36,072 bases of DNA from the NCBI GenBank assembly GCA_015063955.1, contig SVTD01000014.1:1-36072 (forward strand), written 5' to 3'. This DNA comes from Oscillospiraceae bacterium. GTDB lineage: Bacteria; Bacillota; Clostridia; Oscillospirales; CAG-272. The notes beneath the pieces are model-generated. The model saw nothing but the letters and a program-made list of their open reading frames with translations. It was not told where the DNA came from and ran no database searches. How positions within the stretch are numbered: position 1 is the first letter of the stretch; each line of letters starts with the position of its first letter. Positions 1-8,464 of the stretch are shown here, piece by piece. A program made the translations under genes and the position numbers.

Positions 1-83
1 CTCATTCTATTCATTTTTCGACAAAGGGCAAAAGTGCCAAAAACCCTGTAAAATAAAGGATTTTAAAAAGTCTTGGTGAATAC

Positions 84-605
84 TTGACACGTGGAGACGA
101 TTTAGGAAGAGTCGTTATCCCCAAAGAAATCCGCCGCACTATGAGAATCCGCGAGGGGGATCCTCTTGAGATATACACAGACCGTGACGGAGAGGTTATT
201 TTTAAGAAGTATTCCCCCATCGGGGAGATCTCTCAGTTTGCCGCTCATTATGCGGAGACGCTGTACAAGACCTGCGCTCTCTCCGTGGTCATCTGCGACA
301 GAGATGCGGTCATCGCATCTGCAGGACTTCCAAAGCGTGAATACGCCGACAGAAAGCTCTCCCGTGAGTTTGAAGAGATCATTGAGGAGCGCTCGCTTTA
401 CACCGCTCAGAGCGGTGTGGACATCCCCGTGGTGGAGGGGGGACAGCACTATATCAGCTGTGCCATGCCAATTATTTCCGGCGGCGATATCACAGGCTGT
501 GTTGCCTCCGTCAAGTCCGGCGACTCCCCTGCCCTTCAGCAGGGTCTTGAGGCAAAGCTTATCCAGACCGCCGCAGGCTTCTTTGCAAGACAGCTTGAGG
601 AATGA
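84..605 (+). CDS. spoVT: Stage V sporulation protein T (SpoVT), AbrB-type regulator
   Basis: A transcription regulator of forespore genes in spore-formers: an N-terminal swapped-hairpin AbrB DNA-binding domain followed by a GAF-like domain. The sequence shows the diagnostic stretch DDLGRVVIPKEIRRTMRIRE (residues 5-24), then GDPLEIYTDRDGEV, and a C-terminal domain ending AAGFFARQLEE, as in Bacillus SpoVT. The length (173 residues) is close to the usual ~178. The start is a problem: the first usable codon in frame is TTG at 84, there is no ATG between it and the in-frame stop at 54-56, and the usual leading strand (family pattern about GIVRRI before DDLG) is replaced by an unrelated LTRG. A possible AAAGGA lies at 55-60, too far from the TTG. 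Product call is firm, start is not. Confidence 0.88.
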   Translation: MTRGDDLGRVVIPKEIRRTMRIREGDPLEIYTDRDGEVIFKKYSPIGEISQFAAHYAETLYKTCALSVVICDRDAVIASAGLPKREYADRKLSREFEEIIEERSLYTAQSGVDIPVVEGGQHYISCAMPIISGGDITGCVASVKSGDSPALQQGLEAKLIQTAAGFFARQLEE

Positions 606-651
606 TACGAAAATCGACAAACTGACCGCGGGCTGTCGAGAAGGATGCAGA

Positions 652-719
652 AGCCACGATTTGGGGCTCGTCGCCGTACAAAGGTACGGCAGAGACCCAA
701 ATCGCGGCTAAAAAGCCGC
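652..719. repeat. Long imperfect hairpin with a competing second stem
   Basis: Bases 652-709 form an imperfect inverted repeat: AGCC.CGATTTGGG, CTC and CGCCGTAC on the left are mirrored by GTACGG, GAG, CCCAAATCG and GGCT on the right around a short AAAG loop. Its last six bases (GCGGCT, 704-709) can instead pair with AGCCGC at 714-719 across an AAAA loop, giving two mutually exclusive folds. It lies between the 3' ends of spoVT and the helicase gene. It may be a dispersed palindromic element or a 3'-end structure; nothing shows which. Confidence 0.6.
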
Positions 720-730
720 ATAAAATACGG

Positions 731-756
731 AAATCCGCCGATTCTTCGGCGGATTT
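731..756. terminator. Hairpin between convergent spoVT and helicase genes
   Basis: A perfect 11-bp stem, AAATCCGCCGA (731-741) and TCGGCGGATTT (746-756), with a 4-base loop. It is placed to serve both convergent genes, spoVT on + and the TerB/ATPase/helicase operon on -. The T tract is short on either strand, so termination strength is uncertain. Confidence 0.6.
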
Positions 757-800
757 CTACCTTATTTGGTCTTCAATTACCGCTATTCCCGACCTGCCTT

Positions 801-3092
801 TTAATCGCGGCTTTTGTTCTGCGCCTTTTTCGACAGCCTGAAACTGTTTTTTCTTTCGGAGGAGCTCTCGCTCCACTCCCTTATACGCTCAAGCATTTCT
901 CCAATCTCGAGAACACCGTGGGCAAAGCCGCGCCTTACAAGCTCCTCAGGGAGAAATTCATCGTATTTATCAAACACCGGCACCTCGCCGGGGTATACAA
1001 GCTCCATAGGATCGAGAGGCTTTTGCGCTTCTTTTTCCAGAACCCTGAAGAATTCATCCTTAGTTGCCTTCATTTTGAACTCCATAAAATAGGGGCGCGT
1101 GGGGTCGAGGCCCTTGAGCCCCAGTCGGTCCGCACATCTGACCTTAATAAATCTCTCAAGCGCAAGAAAGGCATAGGAGCCAAGCCAGGGGAAAAGGCAC
1201 CACATATCTCCTCCGAGGCAGATAAGAGGCTCTGTACATACTCCTGAATTTTTGGCAGAGTGCCGCGCCTCCTCCAATCGTAAGACTGCGTTTTTCATAA
1301 GATAAGGATACGGGCACTCCTCTGTCAGCACCCTCCTCATTCTTTCGAGGACCTTGGTATTTATATCTCCCGGGCAATCTCCGAAATATGCGGGAACCTG
1401 TCCCCGAACCTTTTCGCAGTAGACAAGCTTTCTTTTGTGATCTACCTCCAGAACTCTCCACACGTGCCCCGCAATGGCGATCTTCTCACCTATCGGAGGC
1501 GGCTTAACTATAGTTCCCAGCTCCTCGGACTCGCATCTTACCGTATATTCTTCATTTTCCTGAAAAACTGCATAGAACTTAAAGCTGTTTGTCTGCCGCT
1601 CACCCGTAAGCCCGACGATAAGGGTCCCCTCCTCGGTCCTCTCTATATGATCGGTTTCTATAAGATGGCGAAGAAGCGTTTTGTAATCCTCAACGTTCAC
1701 CCGATGAAAATAGGAAAGTGTCAGCACCCTTTCGGCAAGGGCTGCCGGGGTCAGCTCGCCGGAGGATGCAAGAGTAGACATCGTCTGATGGTAAAGCAGG
1801 CTGTAGGGCAGTCTTTCAAGATCGGGTGGCTCCACCCATTTTTCCTCGCGGTAAAGCTGAACGAGGGCGATCCCCTGCAAGAGCTTCCACGGAACTGTGG
1901 TGGGCAACATTGCCCGAGCCTCGGGCATATCCTCCCGCATAACGAACCACATTTCCGGAGGAAGCCCCCTTCTTCCCGTTCTTCCCATTCTTTGCAAGAA
2001 GGAGGATACCATAAAGGGCGCGTCTATCTGGAAAGCACGTTCAAGTCTGCCTATATCTATTCCGAGCTCAAGGGTCGCCGTAGTGACGGTGGTTGCAAAG
2101 ACCTCCTCATCCTTCATCTGCGCTTCCGCCGTTTCACGAAAGGATGCCGACAGATTTCCATGGTGAATGAGGAAACGGTCAGGCTCGCCCACGGCCTCGC
2201 AGTAGCGTCTCAGCGACGTGGTCACAGCCTCGCATTCCTCCCGGGAATTAACGAACACCAGGCACTTTTTACCCTTGGTATGCTCAAAAATGTATCCCAT
2301 ACCGGGATCTGCGGCAGATGGCGCCGTATCCGTGGGAGCGTCAAGCTCATCAAGGGCGCCCTCCGCTTCCCTGTCCTCAGACGCCTGAGGGCCGGCAACG
2401 AAGAAATGCTCCATAGAAAGACGCCACTTTTGGGGAGGCGCGTCGATCGTGGGAATTACACAGCCTCTGCCCGTTCCCCTCGAAAGAAATCTTCCCGTAC
2501 CCTCAAGGTCTCCTATTGTAGCAGAAAGCCCGATCCTTCTGGGTTTCACGCCTGCAAGCCTTGAGAGCCTTTCGATAAGACATAGTGTCTGTCCGCCGCG
2601 GTCGCCTCTCATAAGTGAGTGCACCTCATCGATGACTACGTATCGCAGATCACAGAAAAGCTTGGTTATCATTCCGCTTTTTCTCATAAGGAGAGCCTCG
2701 AGGGATTCGGGGGTTATCTGCAAAACGCCTGAGGGATTCTTTAAAAGGCGTGCCTTATGTGATTGGGATACGTCTCCGTGCCAATGCCAAACGGGAATAT
2801 CAGCCTCAAGACAAAGCTCCTCCAGGCGGGAAAACTGGTCGTTTATGAGCGCCTTCAGGGGGCCTATATACAATGCCCCCACGCTGGCGGGCGGATCGTA
2901 ATAAAACTCAGAAAGGATCGGGAAGAATGCCGCCTCCGTTTTTCCCGAGGCCGTAGACGCCGAAAGAAGCACGTTATCCTCAGTATTGAAAATTGCATCT
3001 CCTGCCGCGACCTGTATCGCCCTCAGAGATTCCCAATTATTTCTGTAAATAAAATCCTTTACAAAGGGAGCATATTTTGAAAAAACGTTCAT
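801..3092 (-). CDS. Lhr-like DEVH-box superfamily 2 helicase (Shango SngC-like)
   Basis: A 763-residue nucleic-acid helicase. Visible motifs: motif I STASGKT (46-52), DEVH box (155-158), SAT motif III (190-192), and motif VI QRMGRTGRRG (367-376), the form typical of Lhr-type and BREX-associated helicases. The C-terminal half is long and contains no further nuclease motif that I recognise. It is the last gene of a leftward operon, starting 8 bases after the stop of the P-loop ATPase gene, with AAGGTG as RBS before ATG 3092. The combination TerB-domain protein, ATPase and helicase is the composition of the Shango anti-phage system (SngA, SngB, SngC), so this is most likely the DNA-acting motor of a defence complex. 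Family assignment is confident; the defence role rests on gene context. Confidence 0.85.
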   Translation of the reverse strand: MNVFSKYAPFVKDFIYRNNWESLRAIQVAAGDAIFNTEDNVLLSASTASGKTEAAFFPILSEFYYDPPASVGALYIGPLKALINDQFSRLEELCLEADIPVWHWHGDVSQSHKARLLKNPSGVLQITPESLEALLMRKSGMITKLFCDLRYVVIDEVHSLMRGDRGGQTLCLIERLSRLAGVKPRRIGLSATIGDLEGTGRFLSRGTGRGCVIPTIDAPPQKWRLSMEHFFVAGPQASEDREAEGALDELDAPTDTAPSAADPGMGYIFEHTKGKKCLVFVNSREECEAVTTSLRRYCEAVGEPDRFLIHHGNLSASFRETAEAQMKDEEVFATTVTTATLELGIDIGRLERAFQIDAPFMVSSFLQRMGRTGRRGLPPEMWFVMREDMPEARAMLPTTVPWKLLQGIALVQLYREEKWVEPPDLERLPYSLLYHQTMSTLASSGELTPAALAERVLTLSYFHRVNVEDYKTLLRHLIETDHIERTEEGTLIVGLTGERQTNSFKFYAVFQENEEYTVRCESEELGTIVKPPPIGEKIAIAGHVWRVLEVDHKRKLVYCEKVRGQVPAYFGDCPGDINTKVLERMRRVLTEECPYPYLMKNAVLRLEEARHSAKNSGVCTEPLICLGGDMWCLFPWLGSYAFLALERFIKVRCADRLGLKGLDPTRPYFMEFKMKATKDEFFRVLEKEAQKPLDPMELVYPGEVPVFDKYDEFLPEELVRRGFAHGVLEIGEMLERIREWSESSSERKNSFRLSKKAQNKSRD

Positions 3093-3100
3093 ATCACACC

Positions 3101-4411
3101 TTATATCTCAAATTCTGCAAATTGCCCTTCCACGGCCTCGGCGGGCTTTGAAAACTCAAAATCTCCGGAGCCGAGAAGCGCCGCAACGTCCGTTTCGGGA
3201 TGCTGATAGATAATATTAAGAAGCTCTATGAAATCTCGGATTATCTCTCTGGGAGTTATATGGGTTTCAGCGCCAACCCTCGAATACTCTATTTTAATAA
3301 AAGCGGCAAGTTCGGCAACTGTCAAAGATTTCTCGTATACGTATAACTGGCAATGGATATCCGCAAGCTTTTCACATAGCACAAGCATTTCCTCGGCGGT
3401 TAAAGGCAAAAGCCTAATAACGGGGGCCAGCATATCACGCCCCTCAGATTCCCTTGCAAATCTTCCCTCGCAGAGTCGCGAGCGAAGCGCCTCGTAGCTG
3501 TATACGCCTCTCCTCGTATCCTCGATACATTGTGGCGTTGCCGACATTATGATCCCAAGATGCCCGGCCTTTCCCTGCAAAGTATCGTTATACATAGTCA
3601 GTATCTTTTCATAATTGTACTGCCTTGTTATTGAATTCGGGATCTTATAGATATTTACAAGCTCGTCTATCATTATGATAAGTCCCGAATAGCCTGCCTT
3701 TTTAAGGAACGCGGCAAACAGCTTTATATACTCGTACCAGTCGTCATCGGTAATGATTATATTGACCCCGAGCTCTGCCTTTGCCTCAGACTTTACGGTA
3801 TATTCACCGCGGAACCATTTGATAACAAGTCCCCGCTTTTCATCATCCTGCTCAATAATCGAGCGGTAGTATAAGGTGAGAAGGCGGGCAAAATCAAAGC
3901 CGTGAACCATTTCGGAAAGAGAGTTGACCACCTCTCTGATCTTCTTTTCTACAGCTGCAGAAAATGCAGGAGAGCTTGGATCCAGACCGCTTTCCTCTGC
4001 CGCCTCGGATTGAACGTTGCTTATCCAGCGGTCAAGTATAAGAGTGAGAGCACCGCCCTCAGGGCGGGTTTTCGTTGCAATATTGGCAATCAGCTCCTTA
4101 TAGGTCGCCAGCCCCTGCCCCTTGGTTCCCTGCAGCCGTCTTTCAGGTGAAAGGTCAGCGTCGGCAACTACAAAGTTTCGGTCCATAACGTAGTTTCTGA
4201 CAGTTTGCAAAAGAAAGCTTTTTCCGCTTCCGTACTTTCCCACTACAAAGCGAAATGCAGCTCCGCCCTCTGCAATAATATCAACGTCGTGCAAAAAGGC
4301 TTCTATCTCTGCCTCTCTGCCGACGGCAATATACGGGAGTCCGACTCTCGGCACTACTCCGCCCTTCAGGGAATTTATAACGGCGGCACCTATTCTTTTC
4401 GGTATCTTCAT
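3101..4411 (-). CDS. BrxD-like P-loop ATPase, DUF2791 family (Shango SngB-like)
   Basis: A 436-residue ATP-binding protein. Walker A is GKYGSGKS (58-65) and Walker B is GLIIMIDE (243-250), followed by LVNIYK; a later SATPQ segment resembles a sensor region. This arrangement is that of the DUF2791/BrxD ATPases found in BREX and related defence loci. Its start codon overlaps the TerB gene's stop by four bases (ATGA, 4408-4411), and the helicase gene begins 8 bases after it, so all three proteins should be made from one message and probably work together. It likely couples ATP hydrolysis to loading or control of the helicase; that role is inferred. It is not an AAA+ protease or a transport ATPase: no such domains are present. 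Confidence 0.83.
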   Translation of the reverse strand: MKIPKRIGAAVINSLKGGVVPRVGLPYIAVGREAEIEAFLHDVDIIAEGGAAFRFVVGKYGSGKSFLLQTVRNYVMDRNFVVADADLSPERRLQGTKGQGLATYKELIANIATKTRPEGGALTLILDRWISNVQSEAAEESGLDPSSPAFSAAVEKKIREVVNSLSEMVHGFDFARLLTLYYRSIIEQDDEKRGLVIKWFRGEYTVKSEAKAELGVNIIITDDDWYEYIKLFAAFLKKAGYSGLIIMIDELVNIYKIPNSITRQYNYEKILTMYNDTLQGKAGHLGIIMSATPQCIEDTRRGVYSYEALRSRLCEGRFARESEGRDMLAPVIRLLPLTAEEMLVLCEKLADIHCQLYVYEKSLTVAELAAFIKIEYSRVGAETHITPREIIRDFIELLNIIYQHPETDVAALLGSGDFEFSKPAEAVEGQFAEFEI

Positions 4412-5877
4412 ATAAACATCTCCTCCAGTTCTTCTCTGTAATCTTCAATTATCCTGGGCTCGTCACCCTCAAAATCAATGACCGTATCCGAAAAACGGTC
4501 AAAAAGCTTCTCGTTTATACTGTCACAAAGGAGAGATACGGGAGTCATCCCCCTGTATTTTTCGCCCTTCAGGAGAACGGACATAAGCCCGCATTCCTCC
4601 TTCGAAAAGCCCTCCGGTTCTTCTTTGGCGCTTGCAGAAATTGCAGGCTCATCTTCTTCTAATTCCTCTTCAACGATCAGCCGGTCTCTCGTTATGTCAG
4701 CGCTACGGCGTATTCCCGAAAGAAGACTCATATCGATCCTTATCTCCGTCTTCTTCTTTTTCTCCTTTTCTTCTCGCAGGGCGTTTATCTGCTCCTCGAT
4801 AATTGAGGTCAGAAGCTTTGTAGTGTCATCCTCACTCAGCGGATATGCGAACCCGTATTCGAGGCGCATTATGCGGTCCACGGCCTTCAAAAGCTTTCCC
4901 AGCGCCTTATTCTTCCCTCCGGGTAAATAAAGCCTATAAGAATACCAGGCACCCGTAGAGGTCGTTTTATAGGAATGAACGGGGTTTACGTTATACTCGT
5001 ATTCCTTGCGATGATCCGGGCGGAACACTGCCGCCTCAAAAATCCTGTAAGGAAAAACGGTACGCTTACCGAAAAGCCGGTCAAAGTAGGAGGTCTTTCT
5101 GTTCTTTTCACAATATCTGCACATGGCGCTGTAAGTCCCCACGAGAACCGTTTTATAATCCTCGGGATACGCTGCGAAAAACCTTGATTTTGAAACGTTA
5201 TAGGAGGAGAGAATGCATAGAGCTGAAAAGATCTCGTCAACAGCAGAGTTCTCCCATTTCTGCAAAGCTGCAAGAGCAGCTTCAGGTCTCTCATCATATG
5301 ATCCCTGCAAAAACGAGGCTGGAAGATCATAGTAGACTGCGAAATCAAGGATCCATTTTTCAAGGTGGTAAAGTATGATGTCAGGATCGTAGCTGTCTTC
5401 TTTGATATGCTTCTGCAGTTGCCTAAGTTTCTCAAAGCCATCCTCGGCACCGTTACAGCCAATGAGAGACAGCAGCTCGTATATATAAACGAACACGTAG
5501 GACGTGCCGATCTTCGTATATTCTCCCCTTCTCAGCTTTGTACGCCAGGAAAAGTAATACATAAGCTGACTGTCATTCATATCTCTGTAGGTGGGATAAT
5601 AGCAATGAAAAGCAGGCGTCTGTGAATACTCCGTTTCGTAGTTTTCCATTAAGCGAGCCTGCTTTATAAACACGGCTTCTCTTGACTGCCACATGCTCTC
5701 AGGATTTTCGGCAATTGCCTTCATCGTCTTGATATTTTCGTCAATTGCAAAACTTGTTTCCTTTTTGGGGGAGATAGGCTCATCCCCGTACGTTTCAGTT
5801 TTACGCACGTCCGCTACCGATCCTCTCAGCCTTTCAAGCTTTTGTGCAATACCCGCAAGCAGCTTATCGATATCCAT
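4408..5877 (-). CDS. TerB-N/TerB-C domain protein (Shango SngA-like)
   Basis: A 489-residue protein and the first gene of the operon. Residues about 92-140 (YYPTYRDMNDSQLMYYFSWR, then RRGEY and a SYVFVYIYELL segment) match the TerB-N pattern. The middle has a lysine/glutamate-rich stretch (EEKEKKKK). The C-terminal ~75 residues, including SINEKLFDRFSDTVIDFEGD, match TerB-C. The start ATG 5877 is preceded by AAAGGGGAGA. TerB-N/TerB-C proteins linked to an ATPase and a superfamily 2 helicase are known from proposed Ter-linked nucleic-acid processing systems and from Shango. No other tellurite-resistance genes (terC, terD, terZ) are present, so a metal resistance role is unlikely. Confidence 0.83.
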   Translation of the reverse strand: MDIDKLLAGIAQKLERLRGSVADVRKTETYGDEPISPKKETSFAIDENIKTMKAIAENPESMWQSREAVFIKQARLMENYETEYSQTPAFHCYYPTYRDMNDSQLMYYFSWRTKLRRGEYTKIGTSYVFVYIYELLSLIGCNGAEDGFEKLRQLQKHIKEDSYDPDIILYHLEKWILDFAVYYDLPASFLQGSYDERPEAALAALQKWENSAVDEIFSALCILSSYNVSKSRFFAAYPEDYKTVLVGTYSAMCRYCEKNRKTSYFDRLFGKRTVFPYRIFEAAVFRPDHRKEYEYNVNPVHSYKTTSTGAWYSYRLYLPGGKNKALGKLLKAVDRIMRLEYGFAYPLSEDDTTKLLTSIIEEQINALREEKEKKKKTEIRIDMSLLSGIRRSADITRDRLIVEEELEEDEPAISASAKEEPEGFSKEECGLMSVLLKGEKYRGMTPVSLLCDSINEKLFDRFSDTVIDFEGDEPRIIEDYREELEEMFI

Positions 5878-5901
5878 ATCTCTCCCCTTTCGTTTTTCTT
5901 T

Positions 5902-5907
5902 ATCTTA
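5902..5907 (-). promoter_or_regulatory. Possible extended -10 for the TerB/ATPase/helicase operon
   Basis: On the - strand TGGTAAGAT lies about 30 bases before the TerB start, an extended -10 form (TG, one base, TAAGAT). No good -35 is visible 16-18 bases upstream. It is the only promoter-like site in the short gap between this operon and the lipoprotein terminator. Confidence 0.3.
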
Positions 5908-5975
5908 CCACACGCCATGTCCCATAATTGCCCCATTGTGCTTACGGTACGTTTTATTCGATACTTCTGTTGCAT

Positions 5976-6005
5976 AAAAAAAGACCGCCGAAGCGGTCTT
6001 TTTTA
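5976..6005. terminator. Bidirectional intrinsic terminator after the lipoprotein gene
   Basis: AAGACCGC (5981-5988), loop CGAA, GCGGTCTT (5993-6000), with an A tract on the left and a T tract on the right, so it can act on both strands. It follows the leftward lipoprotein gene at once and isolates the ychF unit from the defence operon. Confidence 0.85.
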
Positions 6006-6386
6006 TTTCTGTCTCTTAAGATCAAGGTATTCGCCGTCGCCTGCGTAGACGGAGAGGACGTTTCCTTTGAGCTTTGCGGGGGTGTCGAAGCTTCCGTCCT
6101 TATTTGTAATGGTAAGGGTCTCACCGTCGTAGGTGTAGGTGAAGGTCATCTCATTATCGTCGGTGCTGAGATAGGTCTTTCCCGTACCGTCGGCGTAGAA
6201 CTCATAATAGAGATCTACGTAGGCCCCCGGGTCTGTTATTGCCTCTGTGATATACTCTCTGTACTCCTCGTTATGAGCATACTTCCATACGCCAACAATC
6301 TCCTCCTCGGGAGAGGTATCCTTCAGGCAAGAAGAAAGTGTAAAGACCGAGAGAACCAGAAGAATTACTGCAACGATCCTTTTCAT
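6003..6386 (-). CDS. Small lipoprotein with lipocalin-like fold signature
   Basis: About 127 residues from the ATG at 6386. The N-terminus is a lipoprotein signal peptide (KR, hydrophobic run, lipobox LSSC), so the mature protein should be attached to the outer face of the membrane. The rest has the pattern GVWKY, YYEFYADGTGKTYL, FTYTYDGETLTI and a final YLDLKRQ, typical of small lipocalin-like proteins in Clostridia. An upstream in-frame codon exists but would put nine residues before the signal peptide. The ATG is one base after the ychF stop with no clear RBS, so translation probably depends on ribosomes finishing ychF. Specific function unknown. Confidence 0.75.
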   Translation of the reverse strand: MKRIVAVILLVLSVFTLSSCLKDTSPEEEIVGVWKYAHNEEYREYITEAITDPGAYVDLYYEFYADGTGKTYLSTDDNEMTFTYTYDGETLTITNKDGSFDTPAKLKGNVLSVYAGDGEYLDLKRQK

Positions 6387-6387
6387 A

Positions 6388-7482
6388 TTATACGTTAAAG
6401 AGGAATTCAACAACGTCGCCGTCGTTCATAACGTATTCCTTACCTTCACTTCTGAGAAGTCCCTTTGCCTTAGCAGCCGCAAGGGAGCCGCACTCAAGCA
6501 GATCGGCAAAGGCTACGATCTCGGCACGGATAAAGCCGCGCTCGAAGTCGGAATGGATCTTACCTGCAGCTTGAGGAGCCTTTGTGCCGCGGCGGATAGT
6601 CCAGGCTCTTACCTCCTTGGAGCCTGCCGTAAGATAGCTGATAAGACCGAGAAGGCTGTAGCCTGCCTTGATAAGCTTATCAAGACCGGACTCCTTAATA
6701 CCGAGATCCGCAAGAAACTCTGCCTTTTCCTCAGCGTCAAGCTCGGAAATTTCCGCCTCGATTCCTGCGCAAACGGGAATGACCTCAGCCGCTTCCTTTG
6801 CAGCCTCAGCACATACTGCCTTGTAATACTCGTTGTCAGGGGATACTCCGCCTGCCTCTTCCTCAGATACGTTAGCAGCATAGATAACGGGCTTCATTGT
6901 GAGAAGACCGACCTCATCCATGATCGCAGTTTCATCCTCGTCAAGCTCTGCGCATCTTGCAGTCTGGCCGCCCTCAAGCACTGCATATACCTTTTCGTAA
7001 ACTGCAACTGCCTCCATAAGGCTCTTGTCGCTTTTAGCAAGCTTCTTCGTCTTGTCGATACGGCGCTCAAGAGTTTCCATATCTGCAAAGATAAGCTCAA
7101 GGTTGATGGTCTCAATATCGCGGGCAGGGTCAACGTTTCCGTCTACGTGAACGATATCCGAATCCTCAAAGCAACGTACAACGTGAACTACAGCGTCTAC
7201 GTCTCTTATATGAGAAAGGAACTTGTTGCCCAGTCCCTCTCCCTTGGATGCACCGCGCACAAGACCTGCAATATCAACGAACTCGATCACTGCGGGTGTG
7301 TACTTCTGAGGCTTGTACATCTCGTTAAGCACGTCAAGACGGCTGTCGGGTACTGCAACGATACCGACGTTGGGGTCGATGGTACAGAAGGGATAGTTTG
7401 CAGACTGGGCGCCCGCACCTGTAATTGCATTGAAAAGTGTGCTCTTTCCTACGTTAGGAAGGCCGATAATACCAAGTTTCAT
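6388..7482 (-). CDS. ychF: Ribosome-binding ATPase YchF (Obg-like)
   Basis: A 364-residue member of the universally conserved YchF/OLA1 family, P-loop proteins that bind ribosomes and prefer ATP to GTP. Residues 1-15 carry G1 (GLPNVGKST). DIAGLVRGASKGEGLGNKFL is the G3 region and its lead into HIRDVDAVVHVVRCF. The C-terminal TGS-like domain ends KEYVMNDGDVVEFLFNV. Length and order match the family. The ATG at 7482 follows GAGGT and a consensus-like promoter. The small lipoprotein gene is coupled at its 3' end, which is not a standard ychF neighbour. Confidence 0.97.
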   Translation of the reverse strand: MKLGIIGLPNVGKSTLFNAITGAGAQSANYPFCTIDPNVGIVAVPDSRLDVLNEMYKPQKYTPAVIEFVDIAGLVRGASKGEGLGNKFLSHIRDVDAVVHVVRCFEDSDIVHVDGNVDPARDIETINLELIFADMETLERRIDKTKKLAKSDKSLMEAVAVYEKVYAVLEGGQTARCAELDEDETAIMDEVGLLTMKPVIYAANVSEEEAGGVSPDNEYYKAVCAEAAKEAAEVIPVCAGIEAEISELDAEEKAEFLADLGIKESGLDKLIKAGYSLLGLISYLTAGSKEVRAWTIRRGTKAPQAAGKIHSDFERGFIRAEIVAFADLLECGSLAAAKAKGLLRSEGKEYVMNDGDVVEFLFNV

Positions 7483-7516
7483 ATATATAATACCTCGTAT
7501 TCAAATTTACCATTAT

Positions 7517-7545
7517 ATTATACAGAAAACATTTCGTATTATCAA
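7517..7545 (-). promoter_or_regulatory. SigmaA-type promoter of ychF
   Basis: On the - strand: TTGATA (7540-7545), 17-base spacer, TATAAT (7517-7522). A second overlapping TATAAT occupies 7512-7517. The start codon is about 30 bases downstream. Confidence 0.75.
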
Positions 7546-7691
7546 GAGAAAAAAATATTTTTCAGACTTTCAGCCATAATTTTACAACAAATCACTCCGT
7601 TTTCACAAAATCGTCACTTTCATAGCTTAGAATGTTAACGTACAAAGAATAACCGTAATTTTTCCGTACAAAAATAAATTGTTCAAAGCAC

Positions 7692-7720
7692 TATACATTT
7701 CCATTAATTTATGGTATTAT
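7692..7720 (+). promoter_or_regulatory. Possible promoter of the response regulator operon
   Basis: TATACA (7692-7697), 17-base spacer, TATTAT (7715-7720), about 45 bases before the response regulator start. The -35 match is moderate and the area is AT-rich, so other choices are possible. Confidence 0.4.
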
Positions 7721-7762
7721 AAATATATACGTACGGAAGAACTCAGAGAAAGGAATTAACAA

Positions 7763-8452
7763 ATGAGTACAAAAATTCTTGTTATCGATGACGATTCCAA
7801 CATTTGCGAGCTTCTCCGCCTTTATTTCGAAAACGAAGGCTATGAGGTAAAGTGCGCCCTTGACGGCGCTGAGGGCGTCAGCTACTTTAAGATCTACGAG
7901 CCCGATCTCGTTCTCCTTGACATTATGCTTCCCCAGAAGGACGGCTATCAGGTATGCCGCGAGATCCGCGAGGTTTCCCAGAAGCCCGTTATCATGGTAA
8001 CGGCAAAGGGCGAGGTTTTCGACAAGGTTCTCGGTCTTGAGCTTGGAGCTGACGATTTCGTAGTAAAGCCCTTCGATATGAAGGAGCTTTCCGCCCGCAT
8101 CAAGGCAGTTCTCAGACGGTATAACTCTCACGATCACCTCCTTGACGATGAGGTCATCAAGTTTGAAAACATCGAGATCAGTTTGCAAAAGTATGAGCTG
8201 AAGCTGAACGGCAAGCCTGTGGATATTCCTCCCAAGGAGCTTGAGCTTCTCTACTTCCTTGCTTCAAACTTCAACCGCGTTTTCACCCGCGATCAGCTGC
8301 TTGACAAGGTGTGGGGCTTCGACTATCTGGGCGACTCCAGAACCGTTGACGTTCACGTTAAGCGTCTTCGCGAAAAGCTTGAGGGCGTTTCCGATAAATG
8401 GACCCTCAAAACTGTTTGGGGCGTAGGCTATAAGTTTGAGCTTTTACAGTAA
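7763..8452 (+). CDS. OmpR/PhoB-family response regulator
   Basis: A 229-residue two-component regulator. The receiver domain has the acidic pocket D9-D11, phospho-acceptor D53 (LLDIMLP), T80 and K102 (VKPFD). The C-terminal winged helix has the PPKELELLYFLA, RTVDVHVKRLREKL and TVWGVGYKF signatures. The ATG 7763 follows AAAGGA. The partner kinase starts 69 bases downstream. Sequence resembles PhoP/YycF-like regulators of Clostridia, but the regulon cannot be read from this window. Confidence 0.95.
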   Translation: MSTKILVIDDDSNICELLRLYFENEGYEVKCALDGAEGVSYFKIYEPDLVLLDIMLPQKDGYQVCREIREVSQKPVIMVTAKGEVFDKVLGLELGADDFVVKPFDMKELSARIKAVLRRYNSHDHLLDDEVIKFENIEISLQKYELKLNGKPVDIPPKELELLYFLASNFNRVFTRDQLLDKVWGFDYLGDSRTVDVHVKRLREKLEGVSDKWTLKTVWGVGYKFELLQ

Positions 8453-8464
8453 TTCACTTTTCAA

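Noticed and set aside
1437-2564. 375-codon frame on the + strand opposite the helicase gene
   Set aside because: No family resemblance or RBS; the - strand carries all helicase motifs in order.
4408-5877. Tellurite resistance function for the TerB-domain gene
   Set aside because: No terC/terD/terZ genes nearby; the partners are an ATPase and a helicase.
6553-7638. 361-codon frame on the + strand opposite ychF
   Set aside because: It is antisense to a strongly conserved GTPase-like gene and shows no recognisable domain.
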